Part shown: positions 10,816 to 20,200 of the stretch, in pieces
Position numbering within the stretch: the first letter of the stretch is position 1
Layout: each line of letters begins with the position of its first letter
Assembly (NCBI GenBank): GCA_949825065.1
Contig: OX463865.1
Location: forward strand, 17,375,763 to 17,439,762
DNA: 64,000 bases
Origin: Odontocerum albicorne
Lineage: Eukaryota > Arthropoda > Insecta > Trichoptera > Odontoceridae
Direction: 5' to 3'
Translations under genes and position numbers: made by a program
The notes under the pieces: generated by a model
Told to the model about the DNA's origin: nothing
The model's database searches: none
The model's input: the letters and a program-made list of their open reading frames with translations, nothing else

Positions 10816-11034
10816 TATAGTTCAGAAATTCTAGGATGAGTCCTGTGACAGCTCACAAATTTGCCCCAATACAACATTGTAACGATGTTCAGTAATTTTT
10901 ATTATTTTATCAACTTTAATATAAGCCTCAATTCTAATAAATAGCAAGTTATTTAGGTAAATACATTACATAAGGTTGTATTGGGGCAAATTTGTGAGCT
11001 GTCACAGGACTCATCCTAGAATTTCCGAACTATA
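10816..11034. mobile_element. TA-flanked MITE, 219 bp
   Basis: Terminal inverted repeats of about 60 bp: left tatagttcagaaattctagg, right cctagaatttccgaactata, with 'gatgagtcctgtgacagctc' just inside each. There is no ORF. A second copy (15200-15418) has the internal part in the opposite orientation and a third (52013-52595) is much longer. TA is the apparent target duplication. Non-autonomous; the transposase source is not in the window. Confidence 0.88.
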
Positions 11035-11059
11035 GAAAGATTTAAAAAAGAGGTTTTTA

Positions 11060-11168
11060 GTAAAATCCAAACTGGTATTTTTTTTTATTTTTGTAAATCT
11101 GGGTTCCAATGAAAATTAAACACGCAAACCTCGAGTCAGAAGTCAGGTGTCGTACCAACTAATCTATG
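11060..11168 (-). mobile_element. SINE family 1 fragment
   Basis: Minus-strand head and body remnant: 'tctgggttccaatg' corresponds to the head/body junction, and 'gtcgtaccaactaatctatgg' to the A-box region. Both ends are decayed. Confidence 0.5.
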
Positions 11169-11560
11169 GAGTTCGAACTTACTGTCCAATTAAGATATTG
11201 TTGAAGGCTGCAATTACAATCTTCCTGTGTGCAAATAGAATATGATGTTAAGTAAAAGGCAATTTGAAAAAGCATCTCAAATTAAAATACCCAATTTAAA
11301 CGTTGTTGGAAGCATTCCAAAAGGAACATATAAATCTTTCCCCCATTAACAATATTTCTAAAGCGTAGCGTCTCCAAATTGACCTGTTTGCCGAATAATT
11401 ATTCATTTCTCTGAGACTGACTGTACAGTTGCAGGACAACGGAAGTACCTACTGTAGCACTTTACAGAAGGCATCTTTAAAAAAGGTGCTTTTCAATGAT
11501 ACCGTAACAACCATTTTAGTTTTAAGTATATTAATCATTTAAAAAAAATTAAAATCATGT
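11169..11560. other. No recognised feature
   Basis: Spacer before a LINE D fragment; nothing recognised. Confidence 0.5.
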
Positions 11561-11564
11561 AAGT

Positions 11565-11965
11565 TGGTAGTATGAACCGACTGGAAGAAGCATTCGAAAT
11601 GTGGATGCACCGGAGAATGCTACGGATACCCTGGACGGATATAGTCAGCAACACGAGGGTTCTTCAAAGAGCCAAAGTTGACGAAGAGTTGCTGACTAAT
11701 ATTAAAATCTTAAAGATGTCCTACTTGGGTCATGTACTTAGAGGAACAAAGTACAAATTACTGCACCTGATCATCCAAGGCAAAATGGAAAGCCGAAGAA
11801 GCGTTGGCAGGAGGCAAATCTCCTGGCTCCGCAATATACGTGATTGGACTGACATAAGGAGCGTTGGAGATCTTTTTCGGACTGCCGGGGACAAAGATGT
11901 CTACTCTCAGGTGATATTCAACGTTGAGGGGACCTGGCATGATACTGGGAAGAAGAAGTATATTG
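11565..11965 (+). pseudogene. LINE D C-terminal fragment, open
   Basis: The 165-codon frame starting at 11572 carries the LINE D C-terminus in its first ~125 codons: MNRLEEAFEMWMHRRMLRIP, then VDEELLTNIKILKMSYLGHV, then GRRQISWLRNIRDWTD and LFRTAGDKDVYSQVIFNVEG. The region after 11965 is flanking DNA read through. This segment follows the RT domain in arthropod RTE-like ORFs. 11831-11845 (gcaatatacgtgattgg) is the undisrupted version of a site that carries a 6-bp insertion at 23835. Confidence 0.75.
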
Positions 11966-12099
11966 ATGTCGTCCCCATCGTCGGTACTGGGCCTCGTATT
12001 CGAGGATCCTTTCGCCGTTCCAACGTCAACTCAGTTGGAAATCGAAGCTGTGCCATGGATTTTGTTTAAGTGAGTGAGCCGTTGTATACAAGCAAATTC

Positions 12100-12345
12100 A
12101 CCTGCCACACCGCTGTACTGAATCCGATGGAATACTGGAGTGAGACCATCGGAGCTCACCGGTATATTTTTTCTTTTTAATTTGTGAAAGAAAAGATATG
12201 ACCGAAATCATGGAAACATCCCAATGTTGGGCGGAATGAATATCTGTGTCATTCGAGGGGAGTAACGTAGCACGGAGTTCGAACTGGCGACCTTTCGCAC
12301 GGAAGTTCAGTACGTTACTGCACGACCATGCGCCCGTAGGCATCA
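12100..12345 (-). mobile_element. tRNA-derived SINE (family 2)
   Basis: Minus-strand unit. Its head, from about 12345 downward, reads 'catggtcgtgcagtaacgta', then ctgaacttccgtgcg and a B box (agttcgaactcc). The body carries 'tgggatgtttcc' and a T-rich centre, and it ends 'ccatcggattcagtacagcg'. The copy at 48426-48664 has the same order. Different from SINE family 1 in head and tail. Confidence 0.75.
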
Positions 12346-12449
12346 CCTGACTATCAGTCCTCTGTCGTAATGAGATTCACAATCCCGAAGATAGGGAAAA
12401 ATTAATTAAATTTAATAAACTAATTCAGCACGCCAATCAAATACTGTAG

Positions 12450-13035
12450 AAATGCGTGCACTTAGAAGAATAGACGAGGTGATTATGTATGACAGAATCG
12501 GAATGAAGTGATTAAGGGTCGACTGTGAACTTCAGGCTAATGTATTTAAGATGAACCAAACAGAACTGCGAGATAGTTTTAATGTAAAACGAATCAATGA
12601 AGAAAGACTAAGAAAACAAGAGTATAATTCAAATTTGAGTGAAAGGTGTGATAAAGGAGACCAAATTTGAGTGAAAAGTGCGATAAAGGTGACCAAATTT
12701 GAGTGAAAGGTGTTATAAAGTAGCCCAAATTTGAGTGAAAGGTGTGATAAAGGTGACCAAATTTGAGAGAAAGGTGTGATAAAAGAGACCAAATTTGAGT
12801 GAAAGGGGTGATAAAGGAGACCAAATTTGAATGAAAATGTGATAAAGGAGATCAAATTTGAGTGAAAGGTGTGATAAATGAGACCAAAGAAACGCATAAA
12901 GTTAGAGAAATCGTAGGAACTGTATGAAAAGTTGTTTGGGGTATAGAAAAAACAAAATATGTTTGCCGAGATAGTATAATCTGGCACTCTCTATTATCTG
13001 TAAAACCTGACATAAAAATGCCGTAATAAATAAAT
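12450..13035 (+). pseudogene. LINE E 3' part, expanded internally
   Basis: The frame around 12540-12650 reads NVKRINEERLRKQEYNSNLS, the 'ERMNDERITK-VY' block of LINE E. After the minisatellite, 12895-13030 reads KTKYVCRDSIIWHSLLSVKP and DIKMP, the LINE E C-terminus. Compare 18003-18200 and 38803-39060. The middle is replaced by the 32-bp array at 12628-12890. Confidence 0.7.
12628..12890. repeat. 32-bp minisatellite inside LINE E
   Basis: About eight copies of a unit holding 'ccaaatttgagtgaaaggtg' and 'tgataaaggaga', spaced 32 bases (12661, 12693, 12725). It resembles a single-copy stretch of LINE E at 18015-18050 (gatttgagtgaaaggcggta, then tgagaggaagacc), so the array was seeded by LINE coding sequence. 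Minus-strand ORFs of 76 and 151 codons here are by-products. Confidence 0.88.
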
Positions 13036-13119
13036 AAATATGGGTTTCTTGATAGCAAAATAGTACGTACATGTATAAATCGATTCCGAAATCATACGTT
13101 TGAGTATATTTCAAGATAA

Positions 13120-13930
13120 ATAGCAGATAATATTGTACATTTAAAATTTAACTCATACAATCTCTGCTCTTTCCGATTCTGGACTATGCGGACGTCTGTT
13201 ATTTGGATGTTACAGAGGAACAGCTGGACAAATTACAGCGTCTTCAAAATGTGTGTCTAAGATTTATTCTCAACCTACGAAAGTACGATTATATAACTTC
13301 ATACAAGAAGGCATTGAACTGGTTGAATGTTAGAAATAGACGCCAAATTCACATACTGTATCTGTTGTATAACATCCTTAACTGTCCCGCCGCCTCCTCT
13401 TATCTCGCCGAAAATTTTCAGCGTCTTTCCAATCATGAATTAGCGCTACGCTCAAACAGATGTTTTTTATTGGCCTTTCCAGTTCACCGCTCCTCTTTTT
13501 TTATATCGTCCTTTACTGTCCATGCAGTGAGACTCCGGAATCAGTTACAAACTAATATAAGACTCGCTCCGTCCTTGGCATGCTTTAAGAAGCGACTGAT
13601 AAAACTCTTAATTTCTAGTCAGTAAAATAACGTGTTTCGTTCCCGATTTTTCCTTTCCTCTCCACCATCCCTTCCTTTCCTTTTGATTGATGATATCTCA
13701 CTTTATATGAAAAATAATGTTCGGGTGATTGTCCGTCTTTGTGGGGTTCGTGTGCATATGCTCACGTATGTATTTATGAATTTCGTGGGGTTGGATGGTC
13801 ATTTGAATGATTTATGCGAACATGTAACTTGCTTCATTTACTTTTGTCTGGTTGGTTGGAAGAGATTGCCGCCTGGCAATAAGCCTGCCAGATTGTGTTT
13901 GCAATAAAAATTTTAAATAAATAAATAAGA
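13120..13930 (+). mobile_element. LINE A 3' part, best copy
   Basis: Coding tail at 13203-13625, then a ~300-bp 3' UTR that ends tctggttggttggaagag, a short hairpin (attgcc-gcct-ggcaat), 'aagcctgccagattgt' and an AT-rich tail (aataaataaataa). 5'-truncated. Other copies: 20740, 22885, 46220, 51065 (minus), 60486 (minus), 62740. Confidence 0.88.
13203..13625 (+). pseudogene. LINE A ORF2 C-terminus
   Basis: 140 codons from the last part of a Jockey/CR1-like ORF2, after the RT domain. EEQLDKLQRLQNVCLRF is the usual 'LQ-LQN-A-R' linker. Next come SYKKALNWLNVRNRRQIHI, the block ILNCPAASSYLAENFQRLS, and finally the conserved AVRLRNQLQTNIRLAP then FKKRLIKLL. The frame is open to its natural stop at 13623-13625, but it lacks the RT and endonuclease. 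It was probably made by 5'-truncated reverse transcription. Confidence 0.8.
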
Positions 13931-14045
13931 GAGCTGCTATCAAAAGGTCTAAGCTCATTTTATAACATCCCCCCGGCTGAGATACACCCCACCAATATAG
14001 GGTTTGCCAGACCACGAGGACATCAGCTCACACCCGTGCTAATAA

Positions 14046-14155
14046 CATATGTATGTATTTATGTAACATATCTATGTATTTATGTAACATATGTATGTAT
14101 TTATGTAACATATGTATGTATTTATGTAATATATGTATGTATTTATGTAACATAT
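14046..14155. repeat. 21-bp minisatellite
   Basis: Five copies of catatgtatgtatttatgtaa with one-base variants. The 86-codon frame with 'MYLCNI' repeats is a by-product. Confidence 0.92.
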
Positions 14156-14494
14156 TTATAACTATCTATTTTTTCAATAGAAAAATGTTGTTTACTGCAT
14201 TTTCAGTGACGTTGCAGCATCTTGAAGGAAGACTTTTTCAATGCCGCTACAAGTATATTCCAGTTTCCTGCTCTTTCAGTAATTGTGTTCTCTCCATAAT
14301 AAAAGGTAAATAAATACCCAGTTATACTGAGAAAAACTTTCAACGAAGGCAAGCGATAATCAAAATTGTTTTTTTATTTTATATATTTATTTTTTATGTG
14401 CATTTTTATTTAATATTTATTTATTCAATCTAATTTATACATCAACTAGCTGAAGAACCCACCCAAGCATGTGCGACAACAATTACTAAATATT
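14156..14494. other. No recognised feature
   Basis: AT-rich spacer; nothing recognised. Confidence 0.5.
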
Positions 14495-14837
14495 GTATGC
14501 TTTTCTGTCCCGGACTACGTCCCCCAGGCAGTGGCTCTGCATCAGGTTATCTTTTTGCACCACCCATATTCTTTGGTCTTCCTCTGGTTGTTATTCGAGG
14601 AAGATCCATGGAGATTGCCTGGTTCACAATGTGATCGAGTGGTCGGCGTCCAACGTGCCCATACCATATCAATCGCCTCTCCTCCATCTTGATGTTGATG
14701 TCTGTAACACTTAGGCTTCCACGAATGCGTGAGCTTTTTATTTTGTCTCTTAGGGACACACCAGCTGACCATCTTAGCATGCGCATTTCAGCAGTTTCTA
14801 GTTGCCTAGAGTAAGAGTTATACATCGTCCAGCATTT
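14495..14837 (-). pseudogene. RTE-2 LINE 3' end
   Basis: Minus frame of 99 codons: QLETAEMRMLRWSAGVSLRD is the usual start of the C-terminal block of RTE-like ORFs, followed by IRGSLSVTDINIKMEERRLI, WYGHVGRR and MDLPRITTRGRPKNMGGAKR. It is longer at its 5' end than the 8228 and 56186 copies and abuts the Penelope-like arm at 14838. Confidence 0.75.
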
Positions 14838-14984
14838 ATCAAACACTGTGTATTACATTATTTATAACGGTATAACATAATATCATCAGGGGAGCACAAA
14901 CAATGCTGAATTCTGTTCGAACTGGTACCGACATACACACTTCTAACGGTAAACATTCGGGTTGGGAACTGTGGGGGGAGGGAG

Positions 14985-15199
14985 GGAGGATACAACCTCA
15001 GCGAGCAGCGGCGAGATTCTTGGAATATTTGTGTTTGCCACATGTTCACCCCGATGCACTGACTCAGAAATTTCTAGGGTATCTAATCTGTCCAATTTAT
15101 TTCCGTTACTACTGATATGTAAGAATTTGGCATCATCGATAGAAAATGTATGGTTTTCACGGTGACAATGATTAGCCATTTCAGAATAAATTAGACAAT
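14985..15199 (-). pseudogene. Penelope-like ORF C-terminus
   Basis: Continues the frame after the MITE: CLIYSEMANHCHRENHTFSI, then AKFLHISSNGNKLDRL, then LEISESVHRGEHVAN and LLAEVVSSLPPPTVPNPN. A 'FA-H----NH' stretch followed by 'LEI' is usual after GIY-YIG in these ORFs. The last segment recurs at 25085-25170 (LLVEVVSCFPPPSIPNPN), also between palindrome arms. Confidence 0.68.
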
Positions 15200-15418
15200 T
15201 TTAGTTCGGAAATTTTAGGATGAGTCCTGTGACAGCTTACAAATTTGCCCCAATACAACCCTTTGTAATGTATTTACCTAAATAACTTGCTATTTATTAG
15301 AATTGAGGCTTATATTAAAGTTAACAAAATAATTAAAATTACTGAATATCGTTACAAGGTTGTATCGAGGCAAATTTGTGAGCTGTCACAGGACTCATCC
15401 TAGAATTTCCGAACTATA
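15200..15418. mobile_element. TA-flanked MITE, 219 bp (second copy)
   Basis: Same TIRs as 10816-11034 (ends cctagaatttccgaactata), with the internal part in the opposite orientation. It sits inside the Penelope-like ORF; removing it rejoins FREHKSALI to CLIYSEMANHC without a frame break apparent by eye, so it is younger than that element. Confidence 0.85.
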
Positions 15419-15545
15419 ATTAAGGCGGATTTGTGTTCACGAAATATTTTTCCAAATGATCTTCCTGTCTTTCCAATATATAAATTATCACAGTCAGCAC
15501 ATATAAATTTATACATCCCACTGTTGCTAAGTATTCCATTTTTGC
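15419..15545 (-). pseudogene. GIY-YIG endonuclease segment of Penelope-like ORF
   Basis: Minus-strand reading from 15540: GILSNSGMYKFICADC, then DNLYIGKTGRSFGKIF and REHKSALI. The GMY and YIG motifs, the Cys pair between them, the Arg after YIGKTGRSF and the downstream EH are those of the GIY-YIG nuclease found in Penelope-like elements, which cuts the target DNA. The stop-free stretch begins only after a broken region near 15560, and the frame continues across the MITE at 15200-15418. The RT domain is absent. Confidence 0.72.
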
Positions 15546-15655
15546 CTTTCCCGTTAAATATGTGTAAATGTACAGTATTTGATAAAATAAACTACAATGT
15601 CTTTAAACCTCCACAATGGTAATGCATTAATTATAAATAATATTAAAAAAATTAC

Positions 15656-16358
15656 TAAATACTTGTTAACTGTTACACCAACTTATGATACATTCTATCC
15701 CATTACATCCCATTCTGACTATACTTGGTCTGATCTGTCATTGCTGCATATTACCAAAATCATATTATTTGCCTTAGCCTGCCGACAGAGAGAAAAAAAT
15801 CAACGATAAGACAGAAAAAAAACCGTCAATGAACGTCATTCCGCGGCGTAGGGTTTATGGTTCAGATAGCAAAAACGCTCCCTGAGAGAACTTTTACAGA
15901 CTGTCAACAAAGACATTACCCAATTAATAAAATCTGAGTACGGCACCAGACATAATATGTCTGAGACCGCAACATTGTCATCACCCAATCAATGCAATCT
16001 GGGTATAGGAGAATTCGAGTAATAGTTAATTCAATGTATCTAGCATCGGAATATTTCCTGCAGTCTCATAAACCTCGAAGGAATTCGTAAGTCAATTAAT
16101 TCTAGTAACAGAGGACAGTCAATACTTAATTTACTATTTTGAGTATCAGGATCGAATTAGACATTATTGTAATATGTTATTGATATTGCGTCATTATACA
16201 CTGAAACAAGAACATGTATTAGAGTAAATGGTAACTTAACTGAATGGTTTAATATGGGCTGTGTGTTGAGTGTTTAGCGTTTGTCTTGTCTAAACTCGGA
16301 GGCCTTTTGGTAGGACAACTATCTTCCATTCAATTGTATAAGAGATGCAAAGAGAATA
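15656..16358. other. No recognised feature except a possible SINE head
   Basis: Mostly unrecognised. 16296-16330 (cggaggccttttggtaggac and after) resembles a SINE 5' head but has no B box. Confidence 0.35.
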
Positions 16359-16453
16359 TACGAGGGTCATCCAGAAAGTAAGGTTACAACATTTATGTAG
16401 GATTGAAAAATACTTGTATTTAATTGAAATTCACAGGATACTTCACAAATATA

Positions 16454-17740
16454 TTAGGTCCTTACATATGAAATTGGCGTTTTGTTTGGGAGGAACATAA
16501 AGTTGATTTTTTTTTAATATAATATATTTATTTAATCAAAGTATGTACCATTGCTATCTATGCACTTTTGCCATCTCATAGGTAGTTCATCGATCCCTTT
16601 ACTAAAAAAACCATTCGGACGGGAATCAATAAAATCTTTGAAGTCGGTTTGGACTGCCCCATCGGAGTTGAATTTTTTCCCTTGCAAGAAGTTATCCAAA
16701 TTTCGAAAAAAATAGTAATCTGTTGGGGCAAGGTCCGGAGAGTACGGTGGATGTCTTAGACATTCCAATTGAAGCTCTTCTAATTTGGTAGCCGTCTGTT
16801 GTGCAGTGTGTGGTCTAGCGTTATCATGAAGCAGCAGTGGCCTAGAGCGATTAACCAGCCTCGGTTGTTTAGCAGCTAGCTTTTCCATCATGGTTTGCAG
16901 TTGCTGACAATAGACATCTGCCGTAATCGTCTGGCCAGATTTAAGAAAGCTGTAGTGAACGACACCAGCACTAGTCCACCAAACGCTCACAAGTAACTTT
17001 TTTGGAGTCAATTTTCGCTTGGGGCATGGTTTGGCTGGTTCGGCAGGGTTCAGCCATTGCGATGAGCGCTTCCGATTATCATACAGGATCCACTTTTCAT
17101 CACAGGTAATGATTCGATTCAAAATCCCTTCATTATTGTGCCGGTTGAGTAATGCAACGCAGCAGTCAACGCGCGTTTGTTGATTTGCTTCACTCAATTC
17201 GTGAGGTACCCACCTTTCAAGCTTTTTCACCTTCCCAATTTGCTTCAAGTGGATTAAAACAGTTTTATCACTAACACCGCAGCCTGCAGCTAACTCGGAC
17301 GTGGTTTGCGATGGATCCGCTTCCACAATAGCCTTCAATTCTTCATTATCAACTTTGGTCTCCGGCCGTCCACGGGGCTTTTTCTGCAGGTCGAAATTTC
17401 CAGAACGAAAACGTTGGAACCAAAAACGCACTGTGTTTTCTTTTGCGGCACCGTCGCCATACACATCATTAATCCTTCAAGCCGTTTCTGCAGCACTGGT
17501 GCCACGGTGGAACTCGTACTCGTAAATAACGCGATATTTCAAGTTTTCCATTTTGTAAACTGAGTGACGCAAAGAAAAAAAACAATTGAGGAAAAAACAA
17601 ATGAATTATAATTTTCGAAACACAAATACTTGAGTAAATAGCTGTATAAATTTGAATTTGGAATTCCTAACCAAAGAGAAGATATTTGAGATCAAAGTTG
17701 CCAGTACGGCAAAACGCCAATTTCATATGTAAGGACCTAA
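16454..17740 (-). mobile_element. Full-length mariner with TIRs
   Basis: 1287 bp. Left TIR ttaggtccttacatatgaaa, right TIR ending catatgtaaggacctaa, matching for about 30 bp, with TA at 16452-16453 and 17741-17742. It contains one transposase gene on the minus strand. It inserted into the 3' UTR of the left mariner end of the surrounding block, so it is younger. Confidence 0.93.
16532..17551 (-). pseudogene. Mariner transposase, complete but for one internal stop
   Basis: 339 codons from ATG (17551) to the stop, close to the ~345 of mariner transposases. Codon 25 (17477-17479) is TGA, which splits off residues 26-339; TGA for CGA would be a C-to-T change at a CpG. The frame downstream is open; a 310-residue product could start at Met30. 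HTH regions occupy roughly residues 1-110, followed by the WVPHEL linker. Catalytic residues in full-length numbering are Asp151 (ITCDEKWILYDN), Asp243 (LLLHDNARPHTA) and Asp278 (YSPDLAPTDYYFF), with 34 residues between the last two: the D,D34D signature of mariners. All three are present. The protein would excise and reinsert the element at TA. Loss of the first 29 residues would damage the DNA-binding domain. Confidence 0.93.
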
Positions 17741-17742
17741 TA

Positions 17743-18003
17743 TTAAACTATTTTTCAACGTAATCACCGTCGAGATTGAGACATTTCTGTAGTCGGGGCA
17801 CCAGCTTTTGTATGCCAGTGTCATAGACCTCCGTCGCCAGCTCTTTCAGCCACTTCTTCACAGCTTCCTCGACCTCCTGATCGTTGAAAAATTGTCAAGA
17901 TGTAGTGACACACCCACGTCTCATTTCCCGTTATGAAAGAGTCCAAAAAAGCTTATCCCTGTTGTGCAAAATGATCCAAAAATTCACGCGCATCGGTCAA
18001 ATC
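17743..18003 (-). pseudogene. Mariner transposase, middle and C-terminus, internally deleted
   Basis: Minus reading LTDAREFLDHFAQQG, a stop, then AFLDSFITGNETWVCHY, then (after a deletion) FFNDQEVEEAVKKWLKEL and LVPRLQKCLNLDGDYVEK. TGNETW is the first catalytic motif region with Asp changed to Asn; the other two catalytic Asp blocks are deleted. Same family as 19875-20095. Confidence 0.75.
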
Positions 18004-18204
18004 TGCACTCAAATAGTGCAGATTTGAGTGAAAGGCGGTATGAGAGGAAGACCAAGAATACTGAAAGAAGGGAAAGTAGAAAGTCAGAGAAGTCTTAGAG
18101 GTTTTATGTGAAAGTGTAGAGGCTAAGGATGTGTGTCGAGTTAGGAAAATATGGCGCTTTCTCCTCTCTGCCTTCCCCGACATATAAATGACGTGATGTA
18201 CGTA
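18003..18204 (+). pseudogene. LINE E 3' end
   Basis: Reads VKGGMRGRPRILKEGK, then VCRVRKIWRFLLSAFPDI, ending in the LINE E 3' UTR 'atgacgtgatgtacgta'. The left boundary is a small hairpin (caaatctgcac ... gtgcagatttg, 17999-18027) shared with the mariner fragment. Confidence 0.6.
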
Positions 18205-18412
18205 TTGTGTTATACTATTATTGTATACAGTACAAACTTGTGGGCGTATTGCCATGTGACAATCTCTTCGAACCAACCAGAAAGATGTTAAAGAGGCCTT
18301 GAGGGAAAACTTAACTGGAATCTTTTAAAAAAATGGACTCTAGCGGGAATCGAACTCGCAGCTCCCGGATCGGGAGATAAGTGTCTTGCCAACAAGGCCA
18401 CGGTGGTTGGGT
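18205..18412 (-). mobile_element. tRNA-derived SINE (family 1)
   Basis: Complete minus-strand copy. The head (18345-18412) has a B box, gagttcgattccc in the sense direction, and an A box; the tail is tctttctggttggttcgaag followed by a hairpin (attgtc-acat-ggcaat). A 3' 'tacaataatagtataacaca' AT tail follows. Confidence 0.85.
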
Positions 18413-18494
18413 TTCAAATATTACTCTAGTATCAATTTCAGCAATTTCTGTGATATTAAACATTTTTATTCTACAAATGTAACCATATTATATT

Positions 18495-18706
18495 GTATTA
18501 TATTACACTTTCGTTGTATACAGTATAACCTGGCGGGCATATTGCCATGAAACAATCTCTCCCAACCAACCAGAAATATGTCAAAGTGGCCTTAAGTGAT
18601 AACCATACTGGAATCCTTTTTTTTTTAATCTGGGTTCCTGCGGAATATGAACCCGCAACCTCCAGGCTGAAAGACAAGGGTCTTATCAATTAGGCCATGG
18701 GGGTTA
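18495..18706 (-). mobile_element. tRNA-derived SINE (family 1)
   Basis: Second minus-strand copy 80 bp from the previous one, with the same order of head, poly-T junction, body and tail (tttctggttggttgggagag). Head B box gggttcatattcc is mutated. Confidence 0.83.
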
Positions 18707-18751
18707 TCTTAAATTTATCACATAGAAATAAAAAAAAACATTGAATATAAT

Positions 18752-19018
18752 TTCTAATTTGTTTTATCCAACACTATTTATCCCACTTTATGTAACGTAT
18801 GGCCCTACCGGTTTCAAGGTTTTCCCTTCCTCATCAGAGGAGCACAAACAAGACCTGTCTTGTTTGTTTATGCTCCCCTAATGATGAGGTGAAAACCTTG
18901 AAACCAGTAGGGTTATACCGTTACAAAAAGTGGAATAAACAGTGTTTGATAAAACAAATTACAATGTATTTAAACCTCCACAATGTTAATGCCGTAACTA
19001 TAAATAATATCGTCGCCG
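18752..19018. mobile_element. Penelope-like palindrome, short form
   Basis: Two inverted arms of ~125 bp meet at 'gaggagcacaaacaagacct/gtcttgtttgtttatgctcc'. Right arm: gaaaccagtagggttatacc, then gttacaaaaagtggaataaa and cagtgtttgataaaacaaat, then tttaaacctccacaatgtta. No ORF. It is the non-coding form of the element at 14838. Confidence 0.8.
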
Positions 19019-19874
19019 ATATTGCAGGAACACGTAACTCGATATTTTGGTATAAGTAACTTTCTTTATTTTTTGTCATCTCTTGTATCATTGACACATT
19101 TTTGCATTAACATATATATTTATTTTCAACGCGGAACGCATTCATTCACAACTGCAATACAAAGTGACGTTTTTATTTTATTATATTTTTGTAGAAAAAT
19201 CGTTTTTTGTCTCCCCTGTAAAATTTGGACAATCCTAGACACGTGTTCCTGCAGCTTCGGCGACGATATATTGAATATAACTTGTCCCTGATGATGACAG
19301 CTGCAATAGCTTCGAAACTTTGATATTAATTTAAGCCAACTCAACACAGCATTAATAAATAACATTTCAAAATAGTCATGAAAATGTTTGATCATTTTTT
19401 TCCTGATCCTGATTTGCTGACTTTGTTTGATATGTCGATTGCGAAATTTTGGCAAACTCCCCCGGCGTTTCACAGCATAATGCTCGATAGAGACAAGACG
19501 GGGGTGGCGCTCTGGGATAAAGCAGGGATGCATTGGGCTGCAGGGTGTTCCTATGAAGGTAACGAATCGGAATGCTTTTAGCTGAATTGCTTGCGACACG
19601 CTTGCTTGACAGCCACTAATTGCAGAGGCGGATTGAGAGGGAAAATAAAACCATTAAAAAAAGCATTTTCTAAAAGACAAAAATAAATAGAATTTTTGGG
19701 TGCAATAATTGAATTTCTAAATTGATTTTATTTTTACTTTAGTCGATTTGATTTTAATGTATTTTTCTCAATATTTTATACTATAACATGCATGCACTAT
19801 TATTACATGTGTGAAATAAATAATTTGAAAATATTTTACTTCTCCCGGTTGAGCATTTCAAAATTTGGCCATCT
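19019..19874. other. Unrecognised, contains a 157-codon minus ORF
   Basis: The minus frame at 19126-19599 (starts MSQAIQLKAFRFVTFIGT) has no family resemblance I can name. It is Lys/Arg-rich around residues 60-70 and lacks repeats or membrane segments. It lies inside the mariner-bounded block and could be captured host sequence or chance. Confidence 0.3.
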
Positions 19875-20200
19875 TATGAATTTTCTGACATATCTCGAAG
19901 CCTCCTTGGTAATATTGTGTCGGAAAAACTTGGTTACAAGAAGTTGTGTGCGAGATGGGTGCCCAGAACGCTCACACCGGAGCACCGTCAAAATCGCGTG
20001 ACCGCCGCGCGTGAACTTTTGGATCGTTTCGCACATGTGGGAGAAGCTTTTCTGGACTCGATCGTGACGGGGGATGAGACGTGGGTGTGTCAGTAAACCC
20101 CATCAATTGTGAATTTCAATTATCCTGTGAATTTTAATAAAATACAAGCTTTTTGCGATCCTACATTAATGTTGTAATCTTATTTTCTGGATGACCCTCG
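19875..20200 (+). pseudogene. Mariner 3' half with right TIR
   Basis: Plus reading ISRSLLGNIVSEKLGYKKL, then CARWVPRTLTPEHRQNRV, then ARELLDRFAHVGEAFLDS and IVTGDETWVCQ before a stop near 20094; the C-terminal half is deleted and the 3' UTR and TIR follow at once. TGDETW keeps the first catalytic Asp. Confidence 0.78.

Larger units (their letters stand above)
14838..15655 (-). mobile_element. Penelope-like element, with ORF remnant between inverted arms
   Basis: Both ends match the arms of the short palindromic repeats elsewhere: left 'caaacactgtgtattaca' through 'atcatcaggggagcacaaac', right 'gataaaataaactacaatgt' and 'ctttaaacctccacaatggt'. Between them the minus strand encodes a GIY-YIG domain and the C-terminus of a Penelope-like ORF. 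A TA-flanked MITE (15200-15418) splits the ORF. Penelope-like elements encode an RT plus a GIY-YIG endonuclease and often have terminal repeats in direct or inverted arrangement; here only the last part of the ORF remains. Confidence 0.72.
16361..20200. mobile_element. Block bounded by two outward-facing mariner ends
   Basis: Left end cgagggtcatccagaaagta after TA at 16359; right end tattttctggatgaccctcg before TA at 20201. The first ~40 bp are inverted repeats with few differences. Each end carries the 3' part of a mariner transposase gene running outwards (minus strand 18003 to 17743; plus strand 19875 to 20095), so these are two 3' ends of one family rather than the ends of a single normal copy. 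Between them lie a second mariner, a LINE E tail, two SINEs and a Penelope-like palindrome. Confidence 0.7.

Noticed and set aside
17517..17524. TACTCGTA inside the mariner transposase as another excision scar
   Set aside because: It lies in coding sequence (Y-E-Y-E) and keeps the frame, but there is no second copy here to show a shorter state, so it was left out of the count.
19126..19599. 157-codon minus ORF as a host exon
   Set aside because: No splice-site pattern or domain is visible; it sits among transposons. Kept only as an unrecognised region.
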